Below, one piece after another: positions 41,838 to 51,602 of a DNA stretch of 64,000 nucleotides. The DNA comes from DASRFR01 sp035651455. GTDB taxonomy: Bacteria > Acidobacteriota > Terriglobia > Terriglobales > Acidobacteriaceae. A program made the translations under genes and the position numbers. The notes below the pieces were generated by a model. The model did no database searches. It saw only the letters and a program-made list of their open reading frames with translations, and was not told the DNA's origin. The stretch spans positions 140,475-204,474 of the forward strand of contig DASRFR010000059.1 in the NCBI GenBank assembly GCA_035651455.1, in the 5' to 3' direction. The first letter of the stretch is position 1. Every line of letters begins with the position of its first letter.

Positions 41838-44246
41838 CTACTGTTGAGGGAGGTCCCGCTCCGCGAGGAATCGATCCCGGCATTGCTTGGCTTGTGCGAG
41901 CAGGGCGGGATACTCGGGCGTTTTGCGCAACCCGCTCATGAGAGGATCGAACTGCAGATAGTCATACGAGCAGTAGCCGCCCTGAATGGCTGATTTCACC
42001 AGGCGCGCGGTGAATTCATTACCTATGCACTGATTGAATAGGCCCGCTTGGCTGCACCTCGGTTCCGGATCGTGATATGCGAAGATCTCCTTCGCGGTCT
42101 GCTGCAGAAGCTGGTCGGCGCCGGGAGGCTTGATGGCCGAGTAACACGCCTCCACCGCCCGCGTATGAAAGAAGACGCTGTTGGGAAGCTGGTGCAGCTT
42201 TTCCAGAGCTTCGCTGGTCTTGCCCTCGCGCAACAGAATCATAACTTCAGCATTGTTCGACCACTCCGATCCCGCATCCAGCCCAACAAAAGCACGTGCG
42301 CGATCGAACTGCCCGGTCAAAGAGAAGACACTGCTGCAGGAACGAAACTGGTAGTTGCCGGGATCTAACCGTAGGGCCGTCTCGCATTCCTGCGCAGCCT
42401 CTTTGGTTAAGCTTGCGTAACGCAGGACGTAAGAAAGAGTAAAGTGGGCGAAGCCGCTCTGGGGGCGCTTTTCAACCAGGCTCTTGGCTTCCTGGTAAGC
42501 CTGGGGCAACTTGCCGGCGTCAGTGTCGAGACTAATGATCTGCTGTGCGGCATCCTCAAGATTGGGATCCAAGCTGAGTGCTCGGCGCAGCGCCGGAATG
42601 GTGCGGGTCATGGTTGCGTTCGCGCCAATGCCATATTCCTCTTCGTAATAGTAGCGTTTTCCTAACGCGGACCAAGCCGGAGCATAGGATGGATCTAGTC
42701 CTACCGAGCGTTCAAGCATGCGTACGGCCTCGCGATTCTGATCGCCATCATGCGCCAGCGCTACGCTGCGCAAGTAGAGGTCGTACGCCTCCTCGTTGCT
42801 CGGCCGCGTGCCGGTCTCTCCCGCAGCGTTGGTCTCCCCTAGCGCAGGGATAAGCCCTTGCCGCACTTTTGAGGTCACCTGCTCCCGCATGGACACGAGA
42901 TCCGCGGCCGAGACATTCATGGTCTCCTGCCAGAGCACGCGATCGTCGGCTACATCGACCGCTTGCATCGTAAGTTGCAACTGGTCACGAACCTTCTGGT
43001 AATGCCCCATGACTATGCGGCCGACGTGCATCTCTTTTCCCGCCTGCTGAACGTCCACATCTCCCGCGGCATATTTGCCCGCCGAGAATGGACGAATGCA
43101 TAGGCTGCGCACCGAACTGAGCGTGGTAGTCACTTCATCGGGGAGCGCCATGCGCAAGTAATCATCTTCCTTCTCAGCGCCAAGGTTCTGAAAAGGCAAA
43201 ACGGCAATGCTGACGGGAGCGGTCATCGCCGTCTTTGCCTTCGACGTCCAGGTATCGCGTAACCGCCACACCAACAACCCAGCAATCACCAGCAGCGTGA
43301 CAGCAGCCACAGCCCAGAGCCATGGCTTACGTGAGCGTTGCGCTGCCTGCACAGCAGCGATATTCCTTGAAGATGATGCGGAGCCGGTATCGCGGCGCGC
43401 GCGTGCCAGGTCCGCCCTCATTTCTGAGGCGTGCTGGTAGCGCACTTCGCGGTCTTTCTCGAGAGCCTTCAAAATCACTGCTTCGAGTTCCGGCGGGACA
43501 TGCGGTTTCACCCGGGCGGGCGCCACCGGAGTGCCGTGCAGCACGGCGTCGAAAATGGCTCCCGAGGTTTCTCCCTTGAACGGCAAGGTGCCGGTAGCCA
43601 TCTCATAGAGCACAATTCCGAAGGAAAACAGATCGCTTCGCGCATCCAGCGGCTTGCCGAGCACCTGCTCGGGAGACATGTAGGAGACCGTCCCCAGGGT
43701 GGAACCGGGGCTGGTGAGATGGTCATCGCCGGTCATGGTGTTCGCCGCGGCAACCCGGCTGGCCGACGAGTTTCGCTCATCTACCTTGGCCAGGCCGAAA
43801 TCAAGAATCTTCGCGTGCCCGCGCTTTGTCAGGAAGATGTTGGCGGGCTTGATATCGCGATGAACGATGCCCGCGGCATGCGCCGCATCGAGCGCGTCCG
43901 CGATTTCGATCGCCAGCGGAAGCTGAGTGTCAGTCTCCATGGGACGGCCGGCAATGGCATGCTTCAGCGTGGTTCCATCCAGGTACTCCATGGCGATAAA
44001 GCGGGCGCTGTCGCTCTCCCCGATTTCGTAGATGGTGCAGATGTTGGGATGGTTCAGGGCGGATGCTGCGCGCGCTTCTCTTCGAAAGCGTTCCAGAGCG
44101 GCCGCGTCCTGCGCGACCACGTCAGGCAGGAATTTCAGAGCGACAAACCTTCCCAGGGACAGATCTTCAGCCTTGTATACGACGCCCATGCCGCCACCGC
44201 CGAGCTTCTCGATGATGCGGTAGTGCGAAATCGTCTGTCCGATCAT
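41838..44246 (-). CDS. Ser/Thr protein kinase with TolB-like domain and TPRs
   Basis: 802 aa. The N-terminal kinase domain (about 8-270) shows [13 protein letters not shown] (glycine loop), VALKFLP (ATP lysine), [11 protein letters not shown] (catalytic loop), DFGLAKV and [21 protein letters not shown] membrane helix follows ([19 protein letters not shown] at about 310-328). Then comes a TolB-N-like domain starting [13 protein letters not shown], and then at least five TPR-like helical repeats to the C-terminus. This kinase plus transmembrane plus TolB-N plus TPR layout is common in acidobacterial genomes. Targets are unknown; the outside part probably senses or binds proteins. Confidence 0.92.
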   Translation of the reverse strand: MIGQTISHYRIIEKLGGGGMGVVYKAEDLSLGRFVALKFLPDVVAQDAAALERFRREARAASALNHPNICTIYEIGESDSARFIAMEYLDGTTLKHAIAGRPMETDTQLPLAIEIADALDAAHAAGIVHRDIKPANIFLTKRGHAKILDFGLAKVDERNSSASRVAAANTMTGDDHLTSPGSTLGTVSYMSPEQVLGKPLDARSDLFSFGIVLYEMATGTLPFKGETSGAIFDAVLHGTPVAPARVKPHVPPELEAVILKALEKDREVRYQHASEMRADLARARRDTGSASSSRNIAAVQAAQRSRKPWLWAVAAVTLLVIAGLLVWRLRDTWTSKAKTAMTAPVSIAVLPFQNLGAEKEDDYLRMALPDEVTTTLSSVRSLCIRPFSAGKYAAGDVDVQQAGKEMHVGRIVMGHYQKVRDQLQLTMQAVDVADDRVLWQETMNVSAADLVSMREQVTSKVRQGLIPALGETNAAGETGTRPSNEEAYDLYLRSVALAHDGDQNREAVRMLERSVGLDPSYAPAWSALGKRYYYEEEYGIGANATMTRTIPALRRALSLDPNLEDAAQQIISLDTDAGKLPQAYQEAKSLVEKRPQSGFAHFTLSYVLRYASLTKEAAQECETALRLDPGNYQFRSCSSVFSLTGQFDRARAFVGLDAGSEWSNNAEVMILLREGKTSEALEKLHQLPNSVFFHTRAVEACYSAIKPPGADQLLQQTAKEIFAYHDPEPRCSQAGLFNQCIGNEFTARLVKSAIQGGYCSYDYLQFDPLMSGLRKTPEYPALLAQAKQCRDRFLAERDLPQQ

Positions 44247-44550
44247 TGAGCTGAAATCTTACGGACTGGACTTCGTGGGGTCAATGCGGCAGAAAACCAG
44301 TCACAGAGAAGGAAAAATGGTCGCGGTGGTTGGGCTTGAGAACGGCTGAGAAAGATGGCACAAACCAGTCGAGTTGTGCGCCGGGATCGACAAGCTTCTC
44401 CTCTTTTCTCCACAAAGTCAGCGTGAACACCGTGACAAAAATAAAGCCTCTGGCTGTCCAGAGGCATTGAAAAATTCCGGGACGAAGCCATCCTCTGCAA
44501 GAGTAAGGAATGTTCCTCCCGCTGCGCGAAGCGGCAACTGAGAATTCCGG
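44247..44550. other. Intergenic stretch upstream of the kinase, with a terminator
   Basis: 304 bp between the two-helix membrane protein gene and the kinase gene, both on the minus strand. The only feature seen is the minus-strand terminator at 44434-44465. A promoter for the kinase must lie in the left part, but none is convincing. Confidence 0.5.
44434..44465 (-). terminator. Rho-independent terminator of the two-helix protein gene
   Basis: On the minus strand the perfect 8-bp stem GCCTCTGG/CCAGAGGC with a 4-nt loop (44465-44446) is followed by TTTATTTTTG. It lies about 85 bp past the stop of the gene at 44551-44826. Confidence 0.85.
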
Positions 44551-44826
44551 TTACGGCTGGTTGTTCAATCCCTGGTAGATGAACATACCGGCAATGACCA
44601 GGATCATAGCTCCCGACAAACCGCCCAAAACCTTTACCAGCGGCGTAATCTTGTTCACCTTCGACATGATCTCCGCCTGTTCGGTCGCCATATGGGAGTT
44701 GGATTCGTTGAGGAAAAGCTGATCGTCCTCATGCATGGTGAGAGTGCTTCGGTAAATCAGGAGGATGATCAGAATACCGGTCAGAACACCCCACGTAATC
44801 AGCAGCCACAGCAAAGAGGGAGACAT
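44551..44826 (-). CDS. Small two-helix membrane protein
   Basis: 91 aa from the ATG at 44826 with GAGGTGG upstream. Two hydrophobic helices (LLWLLITWGVLTGILIILLIY and LVKVLGGLSGAMILVIAGMFIY) flank a charged loop of about 40 residues with several Glu and Met. No recognised family; the topology puts both short ends on one side of the inner membrane. The frame is open 79 codons upstream but that part has no protein character. A clear terminator follows, so it is probably a single-gene transcript. Confidence 0.75.
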   Translation of the reverse strand: MSPSLLWLLITWGVLTGILIILLIYRSTLTMHEDDQLFLNESNSHMATEQAEIMSKVNKITPLVKVLGGLSGAMILVIAGMFIYQGLNNQP

Positions 44827-45096
44827 ACGCCACCTCGGCACTGATCTCCGGGCCGGTCGCTCGAATTCCCAATTCGGGGCGGGTACTGGCTCCCCGCTAC
44901 CGGGTTCGGGGAAGGGCCCTACTGCAGGCAGATTATAGACCTGTTTGGAAGGCAAGGGCAGGTTTTCTCCGCCGGGTGCGACCCCCCTCCCGATGTGGGC
45001 ATCGAATAAGTGACACGCTGAGGCACACCCGTACCGCTCGCGAAGGGGTTCAGGTGGGCTCACCTAGCCTGTACTCGCTATTCCCAAATTCGGAAA

Positions 45097-45125
45097 TTGG
45101 CAATTGGAATTGCGACAGCTATAAT
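45097..45125 (+). promoter_or_regulatory. Near-consensus sigma-70 promoter of the A-type Fe-S carrier
   Basis: TTGGCA (45097-45102) and TATAAT (45120-45125) with a 17-bp spacer, 11 of 12 consensus positions. Predicted start near 45132, giving a 22-nt leader with AAGGAG before the ATG at 45154. Confidence 0.85.
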
Positions 45126-45153
45126 CTGTACTAGTAAAGTCAAGGAGATACGA

Positions 45154-45519
45154 ATGGCGACCACCACCACCCCCGAAGTAAAGCCCAAAACTGCGCCAAT
45201 TAACCTTACCCCGGCGGCGATCGCCAAGGTGAAGGAGATCATGGCGCAACAGAACCCCGCCCCGGCCGGCCTGCGCGTGGGAGTGGTAGGGGGCGGCTGC
45301 TCCGGCTTCTCCTATTCCATGTCGTTTGAAAACAACGCGGGGCTCATGGATAAGACCTTCGACATGGAAGGCCTGAAGGTTTATGTCGATGCAACCTCGG
45401 TGATGTACCTGAACGGCTGCATCGTCGACTACGTAGAGACGCTGGAAGGAGCCGGCTTTAAATTTGAGAACCCGAACGTAAAGAGCACCTGCGGCTGCGG
45501 ATCTTCGTTCAGCGTCTAG
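45154..45519 (+). CDS. erpA: A-type iron-sulfur carrier protein (IscA/ErpA/HesB)
   Basis: 121 aa from the ATG at 45154 with AAGGAG 6 bp before it. LTPAAIAKVKEIMAQQ opens the domain, followed by GVVGGGCSGFSYSMSF (first cysteine), VDATSVMYLNGCIVDYVE and the closing STCGCGSSFSV with the CGCG pair. These proteins bind iron or assembled clusters and pass them to target enzymes. The gene stands alone with its own promoter and terminator. The symbol is by family position; IscA cannot be excluded. Confidence 0.9.
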   Translation: MATTTTPEVKPKTAPINLTPAAIAKVKEIMAQQNPAPAGLRVGVVGGGCSGFSYSMSFENNAGLMDKTFDMEGLKVYVDATSVMYLNGCIVDYVETLEGAGFKFENPNVKSTCGCGSSFSV

Positions 45520-45563
45520 TCCGAGGGTGTAGTCCGGGCTGAATTCTCGTCCATTTAAAGATC

Positions 45564-45595
45564 AACCCCGTCGTTCGCGGCGGGGTTTTTGTTTG
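45564..45595 (+). terminator. Rho-independent terminator after erpA
   Basis: The 7-bp stem AACCCCG/CGGGGTT (45564-45570 and 45581-45587) is followed by TTTTGTTTG, 44 bp after the stop. Confidence 0.8.
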
Positions 45596-45673
45596 GGCAT
45601 AGTGGCACGTCTCGTGTGTTAGTAGCCGAGTTCGGCTCGGGTGAAAATTTGGGAAGCACCTGCCGTTGCAGCG

Positions 45674-47380
45674 TTAATCGCCGGTGCCACTTAGGGAAAC
45701 AGTCTGGGGGCTGCCGCCGCCGTCGTCGGAGACGCTGATATTGGCTTTACGCAGGCCCGTCTTCGTCGGCGTGAACGTGACGGAAATTGTGCAATTCGCG
45801 CCTGCCGGGATCTGGGAGCCGCAGGTATTGGACTGGGCGAAATCTTTCGCATTATTGCCAGTCACCTTGATACTAGTGAAGTTCAGCGGCTTGTTACCGA
45901 CATTCGTGAGCGACAAGTTCTGCGGCGAACTGGTAGTTCCGATCTTCTGATCGGGGAAGGTCAGCGAGGAGGGCACAAGGTTGACCACGGTCCCGACACC
46001 CTTCACCTCAATTACCTGGGGTTTGGAAGAGGCGCTGTCGTGGATGCTGACGGTGTCGGTTTGTGCGCCGGGACTCGTGGGTCGGAAAGCGACTTTGATG
46101 AAGCAGATCGCTCCCGGCTCTAGCGTATTCCTGCATGAGGTGTTCAGGAGGAACTGACCTTGCACCGAAATGGAAGAGATCGTTAATGCCGTAGAACCCG
46201 TGTTGGTGAGAGTCACCGTCTGCGGAGGGCTGGTGGTTTTTATGACACGTCTCGGGAACGAAAGAGGTGTGGTGGGAGAGAAGGTGACGACCCCGGTGTT
46301 AAGCAGAACTGTAATTAAGCTGTCCCCGGTGTCTGCGACCACCAGGTCAGCTCGGTTGTCGCCATTGACATCGCCCACCGCCACAAACCGAACCTCTGAG
46401 CCATCCGGGTAATACTTTGCCTGTTGGAACGTTCCGTCGCCATTGCCTGAGAGCACACTCACACCGGGAGGAAAGAGGAACTGGGCTACGGCTAAGTCCA
46501 GCTTCCGATCGCCATTGAAGTCGCCCGTTGTCACCCAATACGAGGACGGCACTGAATAGGTCACGGCGGGTTGGAATGTCCCGTCGCCATTACCGAGCAA
46601 CACGCTAATGCCCCTGCCGCCATTACATGCGACCGCGAGATCCAGGATTCCGTTTGCGCGAAAGTCTGCTGCCACGACTGAGAGAGGGTCAGGACTAATG
46701 GGATAGCTCTGAGTCAGGCGAAAGCTGCCGTCTCCATTGCCTAGGAGAATCTCGGCCTCACCCGAGCCGCCGAACTGCTCGCCGATGGCTAGATCCAACG
46801 TGCCATCTCGATCGAAGTCCCCGACGCCCAACGATGACGGAGCAATCGACGGATAGGTGTTGATCGCCGGCTCCTGAAAGGTCCCATCTCCGTTGCCCAA
46901 GAGCACACTGACCTCGCGAAAGTCAATCACAACTACATCGAGATTGTGGTCTCCGTTGAAGTCGGCGGTTGCGATATAAGTGGCGATCTCGGGAGTCTCG
47001 TATGTGACTGCGTTCTTAAAGGTGCCATCGCCGTTGCCCAGGAGTATGCTCACGCCCTGGCTGCTGGCAATAACCAAATCCAGAACGTTGTCGTGATTAA
47101 AGTCAGCGGTGGCAACGGAGGCGGGCTCATCGCCTACGCCGTATTTGACGGCAGCCCCGAAGGTGCCGTCCCCTTTGCCAAGAAGGACACTGACATGGTT
47201 GTCATACGGAGTGACCACCGCACAGTCAAGCGTGCCATCGCGATTAAAATCGCCTACTGCTACCGAGGTCGGGAAAGGCGAGACAGGCGTGTTGGAGCGA
47301 GTCTCGAACTGGGCGAAGGCAGGCTCTACGAGAACGAACAACATGAGCACAATCAGGGGGCGGAGACCACATTTGGTCAT
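45674..47380 (-). CDS. Secreted VCBS-repeat and ASH-like domain protein
   Basis: 568 aa from the ATG at 47380 (an ATG at 47431 would add 17 residues). Signal peptide PLIVLMLFVLVEPAFAQ. Residues about 25-370 hold seven FG-GAP/VCBS blades with the recurring LLGNGDGTF and D-x-N-x-D-x-x-x-D calcium loops (for example GDFNRDGTLDCAVV, ADFNHDNVLDLVIA). The last 200 residues are two ASH/choice-of-anchor-like immunoglobulin modules (TVTLTNTGSTALTISSISV; NLSLTNVGNKPLNFTSIKV). Such proteins are exported surface components. The DNA across the blades is internally repetitive. Confidence 0.9.
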   Translation of the reverse strand: MTKCGLRPLIVLMLFVLVEPAFAQFETRSNTPVSPFPTSVAVGDFNRDGTLDCAVVTPYDNHVSVLLGKGDGTFGAAVKYGVGDEPASVATADFNHDNVLDLVIASSQGVSILLGNGDGTFKNAVTYETPEIATYIATADFNGDHNLDVVVIDFREVSVLLGNGDGTFQEPAINTYPSIAPSSLGVGDFDRDGTLDLAIGEQFGGSGEAEILLGNGDGSFRLTQSYPISPDPLSVVAADFRANGILDLAVACNGGRGISVLLGNGDGTFQPAVTYSVPSSYWVTTGDFNGDRKLDLAVAQFLFPPGVSVLSGNGDGTFQQAKYYPDGSEVRFVAVGDVNGDNRADLVVADTGDSLITVLLNTGVVTFSPTTPLSFPRRVIKTTSPPQTVTLTNTGSTALTISSISVQGQFLLNTSCRNTLEPGAICFIKVAFRPTSPGAQTDTVSIHDSASSKPQVIEVKGVGTVVNLVPSSLTFPDQKIGTTSSPQNLSLTNVGNKPLNFTSIKVTGNNAKDFAQSNTCGSQIPAGANCTISVTFTPTKTGLRKANISVSDDGGGSPQTVSLSGTGD

Positions 47381-47600
47381 CCGTGCTGCTGATTTGCTAT
47401 GGGTCAATGCCAGCATTCGAAATGAGTTCAACGAAACCGGTCACTATTCTGCCTCGTTTCAAGGCTAATGGCCATGTTAAGTTTGCGGCGCGGGGAACTG
47501 CGCCAACTACCAAATCGCAGCCCTTTTTGCTCCTGATTACTTCCATCTGCTAACCTGCTGCGTTCGATGCCACAGAATTTTCCATGTCAAAGGACCACTC

Positions 47601-49397
47601 TTGCGACCGTCAAAAGCTGCTCTGATCTCCGCTCTCGTATTGCTGTTCACTTTGTCCCAGGCCCGCGCTGAAAAGAAGAAACCCGCGCCCACAGCGACCG
47701 AGCGGCCCAGCTACGAGCTGCCGCAGCCGGCGAAGGAAACGCTCGACTACCAGATGTACCAGCAGATCCGTGAAGAGGCGATCGCGCACTCGCACGTCAT
47801 GGAATACGCCTCGGCGCTCATGGACGGTATCGGCCCGCGCCTCACCGGTTCCCCCAACCTGAAACACGCCAATGAGTGGACCCGCGAGCAACTGGCCGCG
47901 ATGGGCTGCTCGAATGCTCATCTGGAAGACTGGGGCGAGTTCGGCATCGGCTGGCAGCAGCTGAATACCTGGGTGCGCATGACTTCGCCCGACACAGCCG
48001 TCTTCATCGCGCAAGCGGGGCCATGGTCTCCCGCAACCAACGGCACGGTGAGCGGACCTGCTGTCTGGGCCGACATCAAAGAAGAAAAAGACTTCGACAA
48101 ATACCGCGGCAAGCTTGCCGGCAAAATCGTGTTCTTCGGAGATATGCGCGAGGTGAAGCCTGTCGATAGTCCGCTCTTCCATCGGCTAGACGACAACGAC
48201 CTCAACAAGCTCAAGCAATACCCGTTAAAGCACGAGGACGAGGAAAAGCGTTTCCGGGAATTCCTGAAGAAGACCGAACTCCGCGAGAAGATCGGCAAAT
48301 TCTTCGCGTCGGAACACGCAATCGCCGCCATTGTGCCCAGCCGCGACGGGCGGAACGGCGGTGGAAGCGGAGGCACGATGTTCGACGACACCGGCGCGGC
48401 CTTCGGCTGGTACATCTACCAACGAGAGCGTACCAATCCATTGCCGATTGCCGTCATGGCGATCGAGAATTACGGGCGCGTCTACCGCCTGCTCAAAGCC
48501 AACGTGCCGGTCACACTGGAGATGAACATCGAAACCAAATTTACCGGCGACCACGAGCACGGCTTTAATACTGTCGCCGAAATTCCGGGTAGCGATCCAA
48601 AACTGAAAGACGAACTCGTCATGCTCGGCGGCCATTTAGATTCCTGGGCGTCGGCGGAAGGCGCAACCGACAATGGCGCAGGCACGGTCGTCGCCATGGA
48701 AGTCGTGCGCATCCTGAATACATTGCAGGTCAAGCCGCGGCGCACTATCCGCGTAGCGCTGTGGACTGGGGAAGAGCAGGGCGAATTCGGTTCGTACAAT
48801 TATGTGAAGCAGCATTTCGGATATATCCCGCGCTCCACCGCGCCTGACCAGATGAAGGTCGGCGAGTTTGACCGCAAGCCTGCGGGTCCGATTCAACTAT
48901 TGCCCGACCAGCAGAAGATTTCCGCCTACTTCAACGTCGACAACGGCAGCGGCAAGATCCGCGGCGTCTACCTGCAGGAGAACGACCCGGTTGCACCGAT
49001 CTTCGCGCAGTGGATCGAGCCGCTCAAAGATCTGGGCGTCACCACGCTCACACTCCGGGATACCGGCGGCACCGATCACGAGGCATTCAACGCCGTTGGC
49101 ATTCCCGGGTTCCAGTTCATCCAGGATGACCTCGATTACGTAACGCGCACCCACCACTCCAACATGGACACGTACGAACGGCTGCAGCCAGAAGATCTGG
49201 CGCAGGCCGCACTGGTGGAAGCGATGTTTGTCTACAACGCCGCAATGCGTGACCAGATGCTGCCACGCAAGCCGATGCCGCATCCGGAACTGGAAAAGCA
49301 ACGGACTTCTCCCCTCAAGAACCTGATGCCCGGGGCCGAAGTTCACGAGAAAAGCGCGAAAGAAAAGGCGGAGGAGAGCACCGAGCCGCCGCAGTAG
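47601..49397 (+). CDS. Secreted M28 metallopeptidase with PA-like insert
   Basis: 598 aa from the TTG at 47601, chosen because AAGGA lies 7 bp upstream. Signal peptide SKAALISALVLLFTLSQARA. The middle region (about 130-270) matches a protease-associated insert. The catalytic region has GGHLDSWASAEGATDNGAGTVVAMEVVRIL (zinc His and Asp) and ALWTGEEQGEFGS (catalytic Glu pair), then HSNMDTYERL with the last His. This fits aminopeptidases of family M28. The C-terminus is charged (EKSAKEKAEESTEPPQ). Confidence 0.92.
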   Translation: MRPSKAALISALVLLFTLSQARAEKKKPAPTATERPSYELPQPAKETLDYQMYQQIREEAIAHSHVMEYASALMDGIGPRLTGSPNLKHANEWTREQLAAMGCSNAHLEDWGEFGIGWQQLNTWVRMTSPDTAVFIAQAGPWSPATNGTVSGPAVWADIKEEKDFDKYRGKLAGKIVFFGDMREVKPVDSPLFHRLDDNDLNKLKQYPLKHEDEEKRFREFLKKTELREKIGKFFASEHAIAAIVPSRDGRNGGGSGGTMFDDTGAAFGWYIYQRERTNPLPIAVMAIENYGRVYRLLKANVPVTLEMNIETKFTGDHEHGFNTVAEIPGSDPKLKDELVMLGGHLDSWASAEGATDNGAGTVVAMEVVRILNTLQVKPRRTIRVALWTGEEQGEFGSYNYVKQHFGYIPRSTAPDQMKVGEFDRKPAGPIQLLPDQQKISAYFNVDNGSGKIRGVYLQENDPVAPIFAQWIEPLKDLGVTTLTLRDTGGTDHEAFNAVGIPGFQFIQDDLDYVTRTHHSNMDTYERLQPEDLAQAALVEAMFVYNAAMRDQMLPRKPMPHPELEKQRTSPLKNLMPGAEVHEKSAKEKAEESTEPPQ

Positions 49398-49559
49398 CAG
49401 GGCTCGCGTGAGCGGACGATCGAAGCGGGCGGGAGCCGTCGCAGCCGCCAAATCGTTGCAAGCAAGCGCGCAACCGCGACCAGGAGTGTCCCTGCTTGGA
49501 TCCACGCAGACCACCTGCCTTTAAGTTTTGCCATCGAACGACGGCAAGCAGGAGGTCGT

Positions 49560-49979
49560 ATGAAGAACGCGAAGTTGATGTACTCGTTGCTGGCTATCGG
49601 GTTATTAGGGACAACTGCGTGGGCGCAAACACCCCAGCAACCGAGCGTGAATCCGCAGAGCACGAGCAGCAATGTCGCCGGCAACCAGACGATTCGTGGC
49701 TGCCTGCGCGGGTCATCGGGCACGTACATACTGATGGACCAGCAGAGCGGAACCTCTTATACGCTCGTTGGTGAAGGTACTACGCTGGCCAAGGAAGTCG
49801 ATCACCAAGTGGAAGTGACGGGGCAGCCAATGAGCGAGCAGTCCGCAAACGAGGCGACCACGCAAGCCGGGCAGAGCAGCCAGGCGGGAGCTGCGGGGCA
49901 GCCCTCGGGCAAGAACTTTCAGGTGTCCTCGGTGAGCGAGATCTCGGGTCACTGCAGCGCTGCTCATCCCAGCCGTTGA
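49560..49979 (+). CDS. Small secreted hypothetical protein (DUF5818-like)
   Basis: 139 aa with AGGAGG upstream and a signal peptide (KLMYSLLAIGLLGTTAWAQ). The core TIRGCLRGSSGTYILMDQQSGTSYTLVGEGTTLAKEVDHQVEVTGQ looks like a small beta domain with one conserved cysteine, followed by a Gln/Ser/Ala-rich stretch and FQVSSVSEISGHCS. Related short secreted proteins are frequent in acidobacteria. No function known. Confidence 0.78.
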   Translation: MKNAKLMYSLLAIGLLGTTAWAQTPQQPSVNPQSTSSNVAGNQTIRGCLRGSSGTYILMDQQSGTSYTLVGEGTTLAKEVDHQVEVTGQPMSEQSANEATTQAGQSSQAGAAGQPSGKNFQVSSVSEISGHCSAAHPSR

Positions 49980-50094
49980 TCGGCCTCGGCGGAAGCATCG
50001 CATCGCCTCGCGCACAGACGAGTCGATGCGATTGTCATAGTAAGGCTGTGTTCACCGGGTCTCAGCCCGGCACAAATGGCAAATACGAGCCGCA

Positions 50095-51354
50095 TTAAGG
50101 CGCGATCTTGAACACGACTCCGCAACCCTCGCTGCCGCAGGACTGCGCACCGCCCCCGTTAAGAGTGGTTCCATAGAAATTCCCCGCAGCGTCGCGAATC
50201 AGGCCGGCCAGCGGCAGTGAGCCATCCTTGCCCTTGAAGACGTGCAGGTTGGTTTTCTTGCCCGTTTTATCGACTCGGAACACCAGTCCACAGCCCGCAG
50301 GACAAGCGGTGGAACCACCCGCCTGCACGGTACCGTAGACATTCCCGGCAGCGTCGAGAATGACGGCCGCGGTGGGATTCTCGCCGTCAAATCCACCCTG
50401 GAAGCTATACAGGACCGTTTCTTTACCGCTGGGATCCAGCTTGAAAACGGTTCCGCAGCCCACTCGGACCGCGCCGTTGGAGCATGGACCCGTACCGCCC
50501 CAGTCCGTGGTGCCGTAGAAATTGCCGACGGCATCACGTACGAGAGTGACGTAAGGCTCCTCTCCATCATTGGGCTGTGCGCCGAAGCTGTAGAGGACTG
50601 TCTCATTGCCACTGCTATCGACTTTGAACACGGTGCCGCAGCCATAGGGAGCGTTACAGGAAAGATCGCCGCCCAAGGGCGTCGTACCATAGAGATTGCC
50701 CTGCCGATCGATGATCAATGTGCCATAAGGATCCGCTCCATCTGTTCCACCGGTGAAGTTGTAGAGCACAGTCTCCTTGCCGGTCGCGTCGATCTTGTAG
50801 ATGATGCCGCAGCCGGTATTTACGAAAGCGCCGCACACGGTTCCGGTTCCGCCGTACGGCACTGCGCCATAGAAATTACCCGCGGCATCCCTCACCAGTC
50901 CCGCCACCGGGTTCGCGCCATCTGTGGGGAGGCCGGCAAAGCTATGAATCGTCGTTTCTTGACCCGTAGGACTAATCCGGAATACCGTGCCGAAGTTCGA
51001 GTTCTCACCGCCCTCGAGGTAGCCGAAAGTGGTGCCGAACAGGTTGCCTCGCGCATCGCGGATAAGGCCGGACCACGGGTTTTCCTGGTCGGCCGCGCCA
51101 CGAAAGCTGTAGAGGATGTTGACTGTGCCCGTGGGCGTCATTTTGAAGACGGTTCCGAAGTTGAATGCGCCTCCCCCGCTGGTGGTGCCATAGAAGTTGC
51201 CGGCAGAGTCGCGAATGAGGCCTGCATACGGCAAGGCGCCATCCGGCCTGCCACTGAAAACATGAAGCACGGTGTAAGTCTGGGCATGGGCCCCGCAGGG
51301 CAGCGCGAGCAACACGGCGGCGCCGATGATTGACACTGCGGCAAGGACTTTCAT
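50095..51354 (-). CDS. Secreted GloVer-repeat protein
   Basis: 419 aa with a signal peptide (AAVSIIGAAVLLALPCGAHAQ). The rest consists of tandem blades of about 45-60 residues, each holding the pattern D-G-x-x-P-x-x-x-L-I-R-D-x-x-G-N-x-Y-G-T-T followed by GTVFK and ETVLYSF (for example LYSFRGAADQENPWSGLIRD, LYNFTGGTDGADPYGTLIID). Several blades contain paired cysteines. This is the GloVer choice-of-anchor tandem repeat type found in Acidobacteria and Verrucomicrobia; it likely forms a propeller on the cell surface. Function unknown. Confidence 0.9.
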   Translation of the reverse strand: MKVLAAVSIIGAAVLLALPCGAHAQTYTVLHVFSGRPDGALPYAGLIRDSAGNFYGTTSGGGAFNFGTVFKMTPTGTVNILYSFRGAADQENPWSGLIRDARGNLFGTTFGYLEGGENSNFGTVFRISPTGQETTIHSFAGLPTDGANPVAGLVRDAAGNFYGAVPYGGTGTVCGAFVNTGCGIIYKIDATGKETVLYNFTGGTDGADPYGTLIIDRQGNLYGTTPLGGDLSCNAPYGCGTVFKVDSSGNETVLYSFGAQPNDGEEPYVTLVRDAVGNFYGTTDWGGTGPCSNGAVRVGCGTVFKLDPSGKETVLYSFQGGFDGENPTAAVILDAAGNVYGTVQAGGSTACPAGCGLVFRVDKTGKKTNLHVFKGKDGSLPLAGLIRDAAGNFYGTTLNGGGAQSCGSEGCGVVFKIAP

Positions 51355-51602
51355 CTCTCTACTCCTTCATTAATTTCGTGCGAGGGATGACGCGGAGGGA
51401 AACCCACAGGTGCACGTTCGTAAGATTTGGTTGCTGAATCGCGAGTGATGGTTGCTGAGTTCCTGCTTTCAAAAAACGCCATTCTGGTAGATGGCGTCAG
51501 TAGCTTGCGAAATGGAGGCGGGCGCAGGAATCTCCGTCGTCCGCAGATTCCGCTGGTAGAATGGTGCTCCTATTCCCCCGGGTCAGCCGCAACAGGACAT
51601 CT

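Noticed and set aside
45674..51354. Repetitive DNA in the VCBS and GloVer genes as CRISPR or satellite arrays
   Set aside because: The repeats keep the reading frame, vary between copies and encode blade motifs; no regular spacers are present.
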